Source of the DNA: Pseudosulfitobacter sp. DSM 107133
GTDB lineage: Bacteria; Pseudomonadota; Alphaproteobacteria; Rhodobacterales; Rhodobacteraceae
Reading direction: 5' to 3'
DNA: 64,000 nt
Assembly (NCBI RefSeq): GCF_022788695.1
Contig: NZ_CP085156.1
Coordinates: 62,001-126,000, forward strand
In this document: positions 16,974 through 26,172 of the stretch, in pieces
Numbering within the stretch: the stretch's first letter is position 1
Layout of the letters: each line of letters begins with the position of its first letter
Made by a program: the position numbers and the translations under genes
The notes under the pieces: model-generated
What the model was told of the DNA's origin: nothing
Databases searched by the model: none
What the model saw: the letters and a program-made list of their open reading frames with translations, nothing else

Positions 16974-17984
16974 GTGGCAATCTTGACCCGCCTGTGGGGG
17001 CTGCCGCGGCTGCGGACGCCGGTCGTTTTGGCCGCCGCTCTGCTGCTCTGCGCCTGTGGCGAAGGGCGGCAATCGGTGCTGAATCCGTCGGGGCACGATG
17101 CGCTGTTGGTCTATGATCTGGCGATGGTGATGTTTGTCGGCGCGCTGGTTTTGTGGCTGCTGGTCGGGGGGCTGTTCGTCTATGTGACGCGGATCAACCC
17201 CCGCGAGATGTCGCGGCGTCTGGCCGAGGTGCTGATCATCGGCGGTGGGGTGTTGTTTCCGGTTGTCCTGCTGGGCGGGCTGTTGGTGTACAGTCTGCCC
17301 CTGATGCAGGCCCCGCGCGAAGCGGATGAGGGAATGCGGGTGCACATCACTGCCGAACAATGGTGGTGGCGGGTCGAATATGAACGGCCCGACGGCACCC
17401 TTGTGACATCGGCCAACGAATTGCGCCTGCCGGTGGGGCGGCGCACGGGGCTGGTGCTGAACGCGCACAGGGTGATCCACGCGTTTTGGGTGCCTGCGCT
17501 GGGTGGCAAGGTCGACATGATACCGGGGCGCGAGACATACCTGTCGTTCCTGCCCGAAGCGGCGGGCACCTATCGCGGGCAATGTGCCGAATTCTGCGGT
17601 GCCTCGCATGCGCTGATGGCCTTTGAAACCGTGGTGATGGCGCCCGAGGATTTCGAGGCCTGGCTGACCGCCGAGGCCAGAGACGCCGCCCCGCCCGACA
17701 CCGAAGAGGCCGCGCGCGGGGCGCAGGTGTTTGCGCGCGAAGGCTGTGGCAGTTGCCACACCGTGCGCGGCACACAGGCAGTGGGACAGGTGGGACCGGA
17801 CCTGACCCATGTGGGCAGCCGCCTGTCGCTGGGGGCCGGTATCCTTGGCGTTGCGGCCCCCGATTTTGCCAACTGGATCGCCCATACCGAGACCCTGAAA
17901 CCCGAGGTTGCCATGCCCAGCTATGACCACCTGCCCGCTGCCGACCTGACCGCGCTTGCCGTCTATCTGGGAGGGTTGGAATGA
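16974..17984 (+). CDS. coxB: Cytochrome c oxidase subunit II with fused cytochrome c domain
   Basis: A 336-residue caa3-type subunit II. A lipoprotein-like signal (AAALLLCACGEG) and a second helix precede the cupredoxin domain. CuA ligands are HAFWVPALGG and C204AEFC208GASH212ALM215. The C-terminal cytochrome c domain binds haem through C258GSC261H262, with Met in VAMPSYDHL as probable sixth ligand. GTG 16974 was chosen as start; the longer frame (GTG 16938) overlaps the permease. Its stop overlaps the subunit I start by 4 bp. CuA shows it takes electrons from cytochrome c rather than quinol. Confidence 0.92.
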   Translation: MAILTRLWGLPRLRTPVVLAAALLLCACGEGRQSVLNPSGHDALLVYDLAMVMFVGALVLWLLVGGLFVYVTRINPREMSRRLAEVLIIGGGVLFPVVLLGGLLVYSLPLMQAPREADEGMRVHITAEQWWWRVEYERPDGTLVTSANELRLPVGRRTGLVLNAHRVIHAFWVPALGGKVDMIPGRETYLSFLPEAAGTYRGQCAEFCGASHALMAFETVVMAPEDFEAWLTAEARDAAPPDTEEAARGAQVFAREGCGSCHTVRGTQAVGQVGPDLTHVGSRLSLGAGILGVAAPDFANWIAHTETLKPEVAMPSYDHLPAADLTALAVYLGGLE

Positions 17985-20545
17985 CACGCCCCGTCCCGCT
18001 GCCCGTGGCCGAAGGGCCATATCCCCCGACCGAGGAGATGCTGAGCGCACCCGTGCCGCCCGAAGAGCGGGAACGGGGTACGGCAGAGCTGCGCGCGGCA
18101 TGGAAAACGCCGCAGGGATGGCGTTATTTCTCGGCTGTCAACAACACCGAGGTGGGGATCTGGTACGCGCTGACCGCGTTCGGCTTCATGCTGCTTGCCG
18201 GGCTTTTGGCGCTGGCGATGCGGGTGCAGCTGGCCTTTCCGGGTATGACCTTTCTGGATGCGGACCGGTTTAACCAGTTCTTTACCATGCACGGCTCGGC
18301 GATGATGTTCCTGTTCGCCGTGCCGATGTTCGAGGCGATCAGCATCTTGTTGCTGCCCGCGTTCCTGGGCGCACGTGATATGCCGTTTCCGCGCCTGTCG
18401 GCCTATGGCTACTGGTGTTTCCTGATCGGCGGCTGTTTCGTCATGGGGTCGCTGTTGTTCGATGCAGGGCCAAAGGCGGGGTGGTTCATGTACCCGCCAC
18501 TGGCCACCGAGGAAGAAGGCGTCGGTCCCGACATCTGGCTGCTGGGCCTGTCGTTCATCGAGGTCGCCAGCATCGCCGCCGCGGTCGAGTTGATCGTCGG
18601 TGCGCTGAAATGCCGGCCGCCGGGGATGCGGATCAACATCATGCCGCTCTATGCGTGGTATGTGATGGTGGTGGGCGCCATGATCCTTTTTGCCTTTCCA
18701 CCGCTGATCGCGGGCGATTTCCTGTTTGAATTGCAGCGGTCGTTCAACTGGCCGTTCTTTGACCCCGAACGCGGCGGCGACCCGATCCTGTGGCAGCACC
18801 TGTTCTGGATTTTCGGGCACCCCGAGGTTTACATCGTCTTTTTGCCGTCCATCGCCATCGCGGCTATGATTGTGCCGACCGTGGCGCGCCGGCCCATCGT
18901 GGGCTATTCGTGGATCGTGCTGTCGGCGGTGGGCACCGGATTCCTCAGCTTTGGGCTGTGGGTGCACCATATGTTCACCACCGGCCTGCCGCAGATCTCG
19001 CTGGGCTTCTTTTCCGCCGCCTCCGAGGCAGTGGTGATCCCGACCGGCATTCAGCTGTTTGCCTTTATTGCAACGCTGATGGTCGGACGGGTAAGGATGA
19101 CCCTGCCGATGCTGTGGATTGCGGGCGCGCTGGCGATTTTTGTGGCGGGCGGGCTGACCGGTGTGATGCTGGCCATCGTGCCGTTCAACTGGGCGGCGCA
19201 TGACAGCTATTTCATCGTGGCACACCTGCATTACACATTGTTTGGCGGCATGGTCTTTCCGTTGATTGCGGGGGTCTATTACTTTTACCCGTTCTTTGCG
19301 AAAAAGCTGTTGTCCGAACGGCTGGGCCGCTGGGCCTTCTGGCTGATCTTTACCGGGTTCAACGTCACCTTTCTGCCGATGCACCTGACCGGGCTGATGG
19401 GGATGCCGCGTCGCGTGTTCAACTATCCCGAAAGCGCGGGGTGGGGGACGCTGAATCTGATTTCATCCATCGGTGCCTTTGTGGTGGCGGCGGGCTTTGC
19501 CGTCTTCGTTTATGACCTGCTGCGGCCCAAATCGCGACAGGGGCAAATTCCGCGCAATCCCTGGGGTGCGGGCACGCTGGAGTTTTCCCATGACGTCCCC
19601 GAAGAGGCATGGGGCGTGCGGTCGGTGCCCTATATCACCTCGCGCTATCCGCTGTGGGATCAGCCCGAGGTGGTCGAACGTATGGATGCGGGGCGCTATT
19701 ACCTGCAGGATGCGCCGGATCTCCAGCGCGAAACCATCGTAACGTCGGTGATTGATGCCAAGCCGATCTATGTGCAGCGTGTCACCGGCCCCGCGTGGAT
19801 TACTATCCTTGCAGCGCTCTTTACCGGCGGGGCGTTCATTTTCCCGACCTTCCATATCTACAAGCCCGCCATTGTCTGCGGTGCCTTTGCGATTGCCTGT
19901 GTGCTCTACTGGCTGTGGACCAGCACCGCGCGCCCGCAAGAGGCGGACATGCGCGAAGCCGGGCTGGGGCTGCGATTGCCCAGGTTTGCCTCGGGACCGG
20001 ATGCCGTGGGCTGGTGGGCCATGTGGATCACCATGCTGGGTGATGCGACCGCCTTTGCCAGTATCGTGTTCGGGTTCTTTTTCTACTGGACCGCGCGCCC
20101 GGATTTCCCGCCCGCAGACGCAGAGCATGCCATTGGCGTCTGGGTTGCGGCAACTGCGCTGTTGGGGGTGCTGGCGTGGGCCGCGACCCTGTTGGCCCGC
20201 GAGGTCAACCGGCGGGGCAAGGTGATGCTGGCGCGGGGGGCGCTGGTTCTGGCGCCGCTGAGTGCGGCCGCGGCCGCCGGGGCCGCGTGGCTGGCGGTGC
20301 GCGATCTGGACCCGGTGTCCCATGTCTATCCCGCGATCCTGTGGGCGCTGATGGTCTGGCTGGTTGTGCACTTGGGCGCGGGGATCATCATGCAGTGTTA
20401 TTGTCTGGCGGGCAGCCTCTTTGCCAAGGTCACGCCGCGCCATGACGCGGATCTGCGCAATGTCACGCTCTACTGGCACTTTGTCGCGTTAAAAGCGGTG
20501 GTGACGGCGGCTGTGCTGGGGCTGGTGCCGGGGTGGCTGCCATGA
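17981..20545 (+). CDS. ctaD: Fused cytochrome c oxidase subunits I and III
   Basis: An 854-residue proton-pumping oxidase. The N-terminal 560 residues or so are subunit I: haem and CuB ligands appear in MHGSAMM, the GHPEVYIVFLPS His-Tyr pair, WVHHMFTTGL and HLHYTLFGG. The C-terminal third (GPAWITILAALFTGG to VLGLVPGWLP) is a shortened subunit III-like membrane domain. I-III fusions are known in caa3-type oxidases. It overlaps coxB upstream and the small membrane protein downstream by 4 bp each, so the operon is coupled. Confidence 0.92.
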   Translation: MTRPVPLPVAEGPYPPTEEMLSAPVPPEERERGTAELRAAWKTPQGWRYFSAVNNTEVGIWYALTAFGFMLLAGLLALAMRVQLAFPGMTFLDADRFNQFFTMHGSAMMFLFAVPMFEAISILLLPAFLGARDMPFPRLSAYGYWCFLIGGCFVMGSLLFDAGPKAGWFMYPPLATEEEGVGPDIWLLGLSFIEVASIAAAVELIVGALKCRPPGMRINIMPLYAWYVMVVGAMILFAFPPLIAGDFLFELQRSFNWPFFDPERGGDPILWQHLFWIFGHPEVYIVFLPSIAIAAMIVPTVARRPIVGYSWIVLSAVGTGFLSFGLWVHHMFTTGLPQISLGFFSAASEAVVIPTGIQLFAFIATLMVGRVRMTLPMLWIAGALAIFVAGGLTGVMLAIVPFNWAAHDSYFIVAHLHYTLFGGMVFPLIAGVYYFYPFFAKKLLSERLGRWAFWLIFTGFNVTFLPMHLTGLMGMPRRVFNYPESAGWGTLNLISSIGAFVVAAGFAVFVYDLLRPKSRQGQIPRNPWGAGTLEFSHDVPEEAWGVRSVPYITSRYPLWDQPEVVERMDAGRYYLQDAPDLQRETIVTSVIDAKPIYVQRVTGPAWITILAALFTGGAFIFPTFHIYKPAIVCGAFAIACVLYWLWTSTARPQEADMREAGLGLRLPRFASGPDAVGWWAMWITMLGDATAFASIVFGFFFYWTARPDFPPADAEHAIGVWVAATALLGVLAWAATLLAREVNRRGKVMLARGALVLAPLSAAAAAGAAWLAVRDLDPVSHVYPAILWALMVWLVVHLGAGIIMQCYCLAGSLFAKVTPRHDADLRNVTLYWHFVALKAVVTAAVLGLVPGWLP

Positions 20546-20943
20546 CCGAGATCAATGAGAACGAAGACGCCCGCGCATTCCGGTCCGAGGCCGTCAGCCT
20601 GTGGCGGATCACCTTTGGCCCGCTGATCTGGGCGCTGCACTTCACCGCCTCATACGCAGCGACGGCAGTGATCTGCGCCAAGGGCGCGCCTGGCGCTGTC
20701 GACGGCTTGCGGTTGGGCATCGGGGTCGGGACGGCTGTGGCGTTGATCGCCATCATATGGCTGGGCTGGCAGGCGTGGCGGCAATGGGATCTGGTGCGTG
20801 ACCGGGATTGGGAAAACGATCAGGGCACCGGCGAGGACCGTCATCAGTTTCTGGGCCATGCGGCGTTTCTGCTGGCGGTGATCTCGTTCATCGGGGTTTG
20901 CTATGTCGCCCTGCCTGCACTGCTGATCGGGTCGTGCCAGTGA
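20542..20943 (+). CDS. Small membrane protein of the oxidase operon
   Basis: A 133-residue protein with three predicted membrane helices (FGPLIWALHFTASYAATAVI, GIGVGTAVALIAIIWLGW, AAFLLAVISFIGVCYVALPA). It is embedded between subunit I-III and the ctaG-like gene with overlapping stop/start codons (ATGA). No named family is recognised. Position suggests a structural or assembly role in the oxidase, as is common for short membrane proteins in such operons. Confidence 0.75.
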   Translation: MTEINENEDARAFRSEAVSLWRITFGPLIWALHFTASYAATAVICAKGAPGAVDGLRLGIGVGTAVALIAIIWLGWQAWRQWDLVRDRDWENDQGTGEDRHQFLGHAAFLLAVISFIGVCYVALPALLIGSCQ

Positions 20944-21521
20944 GGCGGCGTGCGCTGGGATACCTTGGCCTGCTGGTGCTGGCTATGCTGTGGCTGCTGC
21001 CGCTGGACGTTTGGGCGGGCGCGGATTTTCCGCATCACATGCTGCGGCACATGGGGCTGGTGGCCATTGCCACGCCGCTGTTGGTGCTGGGGTTTCCGCA
21101 GGCCACGCGCCCCTTTGCCCTGTCGCCTCTGGTCGGGGCGGCGGTCGAATTCGGGGTTGTCTGGGGCTGGCATCTGCCGGGGCTGCACGGCTGGGCCGAC
21201 GGGAACGGCGCGGCGCTGGTGCTGGAACAGGGCAGTTTCCTGATCGCGGGGCTGCTGGTCTGGGCCGGGGCGCTGCGCGCCGATCAACCGCTGGCGGGGG
21301 CGGGGGGCCTGTTGCTGACGTCGATGCACATGACCTTGTTGGGGGCGCTGATCATTTTGGCGCCGCGCGACCTTTATGCAGAAATTTGCGGACGCGCGCC
21401 GGATCTGGACGCGCAGCAGTTGGGCGGGCTGTTGATGCTGGGCATCGGGACGCCGGTCTATCTGGTGGCGGGGCTGGCGCGCGTGGCGCAGGCATTGGAT
21501 GACAACAGGGGGCTGGCATGA
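20940..21521 (+). CDS. CtaG-like (caa3-type) cytochrome c oxidase assembly protein
   Basis: A 193-residue polytopic protein with conserved histidines in FPHHMLRHMGLVAIATPLL, WGWHLPGLH and TSMHMTLLGALI, the pattern of the caa3_CtaG family (distinct from the copper chaperone Cox11/CtaG). It is expected to help assemble the copper or haem centre of the oxidase. The GTG at 20940 overlaps the previous stop. It is shorter than Bacillus CtaG but typical for alphaproteobacterial members. Confidence 0.8.
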   Translation: MRRRALGYLGLLVLAMLWLLPLDVWAGADFPHHMLRHMGLVAIATPLLVLGFPQATRPFALSPLVGAAVEFGVVWGWHLPGLHGWADGNGAALVLEQGSFLIAGLLVWAGALRADQPLAGAGGLLLTSMHMTLLGALIILAPRDLYAEICGRAPDLDAQQLGGLLMLGIGTPVYLVAGLARVAQALDDNRGLA

Positions 21522-22564
21522 AACACGTTTTGCGAACACTGGCGGCGCTGGCGGTCTTTGGCGCGGTGGCCGGCGCGGCGGTTGTGGGATTTGGCCTGTA
21601 CAACGTGTCAGGCAGGCAGGATCATTTTCCCGGCGTTGGCTGGCTGCTGCACACCACGTTCAAGCAATCGGTGCGCCTGCGTGCGCCGGATGCGGCTGAG
21701 GTGCCGCAGGACATCGGCAACGCCGACCGCATCCGCTTGGGCGCGCTGCATTATCAGAGCGCTTGTGCCTTTTGCCATTCGGTGCCGGGTCAGCCGCGCA
21801 GCGCCACGGCCCGCGCGATGAACCCGCCGCCGCCCCACATCACCGAAGCGACGGCAGATTGGGAACCGCAACAGATGTTCTGGATCGTCGAACAGGGCGT
21901 CAAGATGAGCGGCATGCCCCATTGGCCCGCAGACGGGCGCGGCGATGAAATCTGGTCCGTTGTGGCCTATCTGAACGCGGTGCCGGATATGACGGCGCAA
22001 GAGCAGACACAGTTGACGGGCGGAAAATCCGGCGCGGCCAGATGTTCGGCCTGTCACGGTGAGGGCGGCAAAAGCGTCAACAGTTATGTGCCGCGGCTGG
22101 ACATTCTGACCCCTGACCAGATCACGCAGGCGCTGGTCCAGTACCGCGACGGCACCCGCCCCAGCGGCATCATGCAAGAGGCGGCAGCGGGGCTGACCGA
22201 CGGTCAGATCACCCGCATCGCCCAGAATTTCGGAACGGCGCAGGCGGATGAATTGCAACGTCAGGAGGTTGTCGCACCGGATCACGCCGGCGCCCGGCTT
22301 GCCCTGCGCGGCACGGCCGAGGTGCCCGCCTGCACCGCCTGTCACGGTCCTGCCCGTCAAGCGGATGCGCCAATTGCACCGGTGCTGGCGGGACAAAGCC
22401 GCGCCTATCTGGAAAGCCAGTTGAAGCTGTGGCGCGACGGCCATCGCGGCGGCGGGGCGCGCGCGAACCTGATGACCAAGGCCGCGCAGGACCTGAGCGA
22501 TGCCGACATCGCGGCGCTGGCCGATTGGTACGCGGAACAGGGCACCACGCCCCAAGGGCAGTGA
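21518..22564 (+). CDS. Triheme c-type cytochrome
   Basis: A 348-residue exported protein with an N-terminal membrane anchor or signal (LAALAVFGAVAGAAVVGFGLY). Three haem sites are C83AFCH, CSACH (near residue 175) and CTACH (near residue 272), giving one single-domain cytochrome followed by a diheme c4/c553-like tandem. It is the last gene of the oxidase operon, overlapping the ctaG-like stop by 4 bp. It is a probable electron donor or carrier to the caa3 oxidase. Confidence 0.88.
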   Translation: MKHVLRTLAALAVFGAVAGAAVVGFGLYNVSGRQDHFPGVGWLLHTTFKQSVRLRAPDAAEVPQDIGNADRIRLGALHYQSACAFCHSVPGQPRSATARAMNPPPPHITEATADWEPQQMFWIVEQGVKMSGMPHWPADGRGDEIWSVVAYLNAVPDMTAQEQTQLTGGKSGAARCSACHGEGGKSVNSYVPRLDILTPDQITQALVQYRDGTRPSGIMQEAAAGLTDGQITRIAQNFGTAQADELQRQEVVAPDHAGARLALRGTAEVPACTACHGPARQADAPIAPVLAGQSRAYLESQLKLWRDGHRGGGARANLMTKAAQDLSDADIAALADWYAEQGTTPQGQ

Positions 22565-22594
22565 CCACCACGGGCCGACATCACCGATCCGCAG

Positions 22595-22620
22595 GGAACT
22601 AGGGCCGTGGTCTGTGCGTT
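22595..22620 (+). promoter_or_regulatory. Candidate EcfG-type promoter upstream of the beta-oxidation operon
   Basis: GGAAC at 22595-22599 and CGTT at 22617-22620 have a 17-bp spacer. It lies 22 bp upstream of the fadE ATG, which leaves room for only a short leader. Confidence 0.6.
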
Positions 22621-22642
22621 TTTGCGGTGGAGGGACCATATC

Positions 22643-24892
22643 ATGTCATTTCGCCGCGATTACATCACCAAGCCCATCTTCAACTGGGCCAAGACCGCAT
22701 TGCCCGCCCTGTCCGAAACCGAAGCCGAGGCGATTTCGTCGGGCGATGTGCATTTCGAGGCAGAGCTGTTCTCGGGCAAGCCCGACTGGACGATGCTGCG
22801 CAAGATGAAGGCGCTGACGCTGACGAAGGAAGAACAGGCCTTTGTCGACGGGCCATGCCGCGTGTTTTGCGACATGCTGGACAGTTGGCAGATTGATCGC
22901 GTGACAGGCGACCTGCCCGACGAGGCGTGGGATTACCTGCGCGAGAATGGCTTTTTCGGGATGATCATCCCCAAGGAATACGGCGGTCTGGGCTTTTCCG
23001 CCTATGCCCATTCCGAAGTGGTGCGCTATATTTCCAGCCGGTCGGTGGCCGGTGCGGTGACGGTGATGGTGCCCAATTCGCTTGGGCCCGGAGAGTTGAT
23101 TTTGCAGTTCGGCACAAAGGCGCAGCGCGACGATTGGCTGCCGCGTTTGGCCTCGGGCAAGGAATTGCCTGCCTTTGGTCTGACCAGTGAGGACGCAGGC
23201 TCGGACGCCTCGGCCATGGTCGACGAGGGCGTGATCTGCAAACAGCAGTGGCAGGGCGAGGAGGTCTTGGGCATTCGCCTGAACTGGGCCAAACGCTATA
23301 TTACCCTGTCGCCCGTATGCACGGTTCTGGGGCTGGCGTTTCAGCTGCGCGATCCGGATGGGTTGCTGGGCGACACGCCCGACATCGGGATCACCTGCGC
23401 ACTGGTGCCCACCGATCTGCCGGGCGTAGAAACCGGCCGCCGCCATCTGCCGTCTGGCACGATGTTCATGAACGGGCCGACCACCGGCAAGGACGTGTTC
23501 ATTCCGCTGGAAAATATCATCGGCGGGCCGGACTACGCAGGCAAGGGCTGGATGATGCTGATGAGCGCGCTGGCCGCAGGGCGCGGCATTTCGCTGCCGT
23601 CGCTGTCGGCGGCGGGCACGGCGCTGGCGGCGCACACAACGGGGGCCTATGCCCGCGTGCGCAAACAGTTCAACATGCCCATCGGCCTGTTTGGCGGTGT
23701 GCAGGAACCGATGGCGCGGATCGCGGCCAATGCCTATACCATTGACGCCGGTCGCCGCCTGACCACCGCCGCGCTGGACGAGGGCCACAAGCTGGCCGTG
23801 ATTTCCGCGATCATGAAATATCACGCCACAACGCGGATGCGCGAAAGCATCAATGACGCGATGGACGTGCATTCCGGCAAGGCAGTGATCGACGGGCCGC
23901 TGAATTACCTGCAGCCGCATTACCGTGCCATTCCCATCGGGATCACGGTCGAGGGCGCCAATATCGTCACCCGCAACCTGATCATCTTTGGTCAGGGGGC
24001 CATCCGGGCGCATCCGCATCTGCTGGATGAAATGCAGGCGCTTCAGGAACCGGACCCGGAAAAATCCCTGACCGCTTTTGACAAACACTTCTGGGCGCAT
24101 GTCGGCCATTCGACGCGCACATTCTTTCGCGCATGGTGGTCCGCCTGGACCGGGCGCGGCGACGTGCCGGACAACGCGGGCGACATCGCGCCGCTCTATG
24201 CGCGGCTGTCCCGCTGGTCCGCGGCCTTTGCCGTGACGGCGGACATGGCATTCCTGACGCTGGGCGGCGAACTGAAACGCAAGGAGATGATCTCGGCGCG
24301 GTTGGGCGATGCATTGTCCGAGATGTTCCTGGTGTCGGCGGCGCTGAAACGGTGGGAAGACGACGGGCGGCACGCCGAGGATTTGCCGCTGGTGCAATAC
24401 GCGGCCGAAGTGTCGTTCAACCGCATCGGGCGGGCGCTGGACGAAACCATTGCCAACTTTCCCGCGCGTTGGGTCGGCTGGCTGCTGCGCCCGACGCTGT
24501 TGCCACGGTCACGGTCGCGCGGACCGTCGGACAAACTGGCCGAGAAATGCGCGATGATCCTGTACCACCCGTCGCAAACCCGCGACCGTCTGGTGGGCGT
24601 GCTGCATCCGGGTGAACCTGACAGCGGGCAGGGGTTGCTGGACACCGCTTATCGTATGGTGATCGACGCCGAACCGTTGACCAAACGCCTGCGCAAGCTC
24701 AAGCAATCGCCCGCAGAGGCGCTGAAGTCCGGCGCGCTGACCGACGCCGAACACACGCAGCTTCAGCGTGTGGATGCGGCGGTGCAAAAGGTCGTGGCGG
24801 TGGACGAGTACAGCCCCGAACACATCGCGGCCATGTTCCCCGACGCGCCGCAAGACCCCGACAGATTTACCCCCAGAGAGGCTGCAGAATGA
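22643..24892 (+). CDS. fadE: Acyl-CoA dehydrogenase (FadE/YafH type)
   Basis: A 749-residue FAD enzyme catalysing the first step of beta-oxidation. The long FadE architecture is clear: an acyl-CoA dehydrogenase core (GFFGMIIPKEYGGLGFSAYAHS, FGLTSEDAGSDASAM, IPLENIIGG) plus a C-terminal extension of about 250 residues (LTLGGELKRKEMISARLGDALSEMF). GTGGAGGGACC precedes the ATG. Its stop overlaps the thiolase start by 4 bp. The general electron acceptor EtfAB is encoded at 57003-58687. Confidence 0.92.
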   Translation: MSFRRDYITKPIFNWAKTALPALSETEAEAISSGDVHFEAELFSGKPDWTMLRKMKALTLTKEEQAFVDGPCRVFCDMLDSWQIDRVTGDLPDEAWDYLRENGFFGMIIPKEYGGLGFSAYAHSEVVRYISSRSVAGAVTVMVPNSLGPGELILQFGTKAQRDDWLPRLASGKELPAFGLTSEDAGSDASAMVDEGVICKQQWQGEEVLGIRLNWAKRYITLSPVCTVLGLAFQLRDPDGLLGDTPDIGITCALVPTDLPGVETGRRHLPSGTMFMNGPTTGKDVFIPLENIIGGPDYAGKGWMMLMSALAAGRGISLPSLSAAGTALAAHTTGAYARVRKQFNMPIGLFGGVQEPMARIAANAYTIDAGRRLTTAALDEGHKLAVISAIMKYHATTRMRESINDAMDVHSGKAVIDGPLNYLQPHYRAIPIGITVEGANIVTRNLIIFGQGAIRAHPHLLDEMQALQEPDPEKSLTAFDKHFWAHVGHSTRTFFRAWWSAWTGRGDVPDNAGDIAPLYARLSRWSAAFAVTADMAFLTLGGELKRKEMISARLGDALSEMFLVSAALKRWEDDGRHAEDLPLVQYAAEVSFNRIGRALDETIANFPARWVGWLLRPTLLPRSRSRGPSDKLAEKCAMILYHPSQTRDRLVGVLHPGEPDSGQGLLDTAYRMVIDAEPLTKRLRKLKQSPAEALKSGALTDAEHTQLQRVDAAVQKVVAVDEYSPEHIAAMFPDAPQDPDRFTPREAAE

Positions 24893-26172
24893 CCCGACCC
24901 GTTTACCTCGTCGATGGTGCCCGCACCCCGTTCCTCAAGGCGCGCGGCGGACCGGGCCCGTTCACGCCGGTCGATCTGGCCGTGCAATGCGGCAGGCCGC
25001 TGTTGATGCGCCAGCCGATGCCGCGCGATGCTTTTGACCTTGTTATCCTGGGCTGTGTGAACGTCATTCAGGACGAAATGAACCCCGCCCGCGTCGCGGC
25101 CCTGCGGTTGGGCATGGGTAACGAACAAGTGGCCTTTACCGTGCAGATCAACTGTGGCTCGGGCATGCAAAGCATCGACACCGCCTTTCGCTATATCCGC
25201 GATGGCAGTCACGAGATGATCCTGGCCGGCGGCACCGAGGCGCTGAGCCATGCGCCGCTGGTTTACAACCGCGAGGCGACCGAGTGGTTCGGCGGCATGG
25301 CACAGGCCAAGGGCGCAATGGACAAGGCCGCCAAACTGACCGAATTGCGCCCCGATTTCTTCAGCCCCGTCATCGGGCTGGAACGCGGGCTGACCGATCC
25401 GATTACGGCACTGAACATGGGGCAAACCGCCGAAGTGCTGGCGCATCGTTTCGGCATCGATCGCGAAACCGCAGATGCCTATGCGGTGGACAGTCACAAA
25501 CGGCTGGCGGCGGCACAGGCGGACGGGCGGCTGGACCACGAGGTTCTGCCCGCCTTTGACCGCGACGGGGTCGCCCATGGCAGCGACGACGGCGTGCGCC
25601 CCGACAATTCCATGAGCCATCTGGCCAAACTGAACCCCGCGTTCGAAAAACCATACGGCAAGGTGACGGCGGGCAATTCCAGCCAGATCACCGATGGCGC
25701 GTCCTGGGTGGTCCTTGCGTCTGAAACGGCAGTGAAGGCGCACGGGCTGGAGCCGATTGCACAGCTGGTTGACAGCGAATGGGCGGCACTTGATCCCGCG
25801 GTCATGGGGCTGGGCCCGGTTATGGCGTCCTCCCCACTGGCACAGCGGCACGGGCTGTCGGTGGATGACATCGACCTGTGGGAGATTAACGAGGCCTTTG
25901 CCGCGCAGGTTCTGGCCTGTCTGGCCGCGTGGCAGGATGACGACTTTTGCCGCGAGGTGTTGGGCTATGACGCCGCCTTTGGCCGGATTGACCGGGGGCG
26001 TCTGAACGTGGATGGCGGCGCGATCAGCCTGGGGCACCCTGTCGGGGCCAGCGGCAACAGGATTGTGCTGCATCTGGCCAATGCCATGAAACACAAAGGT
26101 GTCCGTCGCGGCATCGCCACCGAATGCATCGGCGGCGGGCTGGGCGGTGCCATGCTGCTGGAGGCCGCATGA
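24889..26172 (+). CDS. Acetyl-CoA C-acyltransferase (FadI/FadA-type thiolase)
   Basis: A 427-residue thiolase cleaving 3-ketoacyl-CoA. The nucleophilic Cys is in INCGSGMQS, the conserved NEAFA motif is WEINEAFAAQ, and the His and second Cys are in LGHPVGASG and CIGGGLGGAM. It overlaps fadE by 4 bp and the next gene by 4 bp. The length is nearer the FadI/trifunctional beta type than biosynthetic thiolases. Confidence 0.92.
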   Translation: MTRPVYLVDGARTPFLKARGGPGPFTPVDLAVQCGRPLLMRQPMPRDAFDLVILGCVNVIQDEMNPARVAALRLGMGNEQVAFTVQINCGSGMQSIDTAFRYIRDGSHEMILAGGTEALSHAPLVYNREATEWFGGMAQAKGAMDKAAKLTELRPDFFSPVIGLERGLTDPITALNMGQTAEVLAHRFGIDRETADAYAVDSHKRLAAAQADGRLDHEVLPAFDRDGVAHGSDDGVRPDNSMSHLAKLNPAFEKPYGKVTAGNSSQITDGASWVVLASETAVKAHGLEPIAQLVDSEWAALDPAVMGLGPVMASSPLAQRHGLSVDDIDLWEINEAFAAQVLACLAAWQDDDFCREVLGYDAAFGRIDRGRLNVDGGAISLGHPVGASGNRIVLHLANAMKHKGVRRGIATECIGGGLGGAMLLEAA

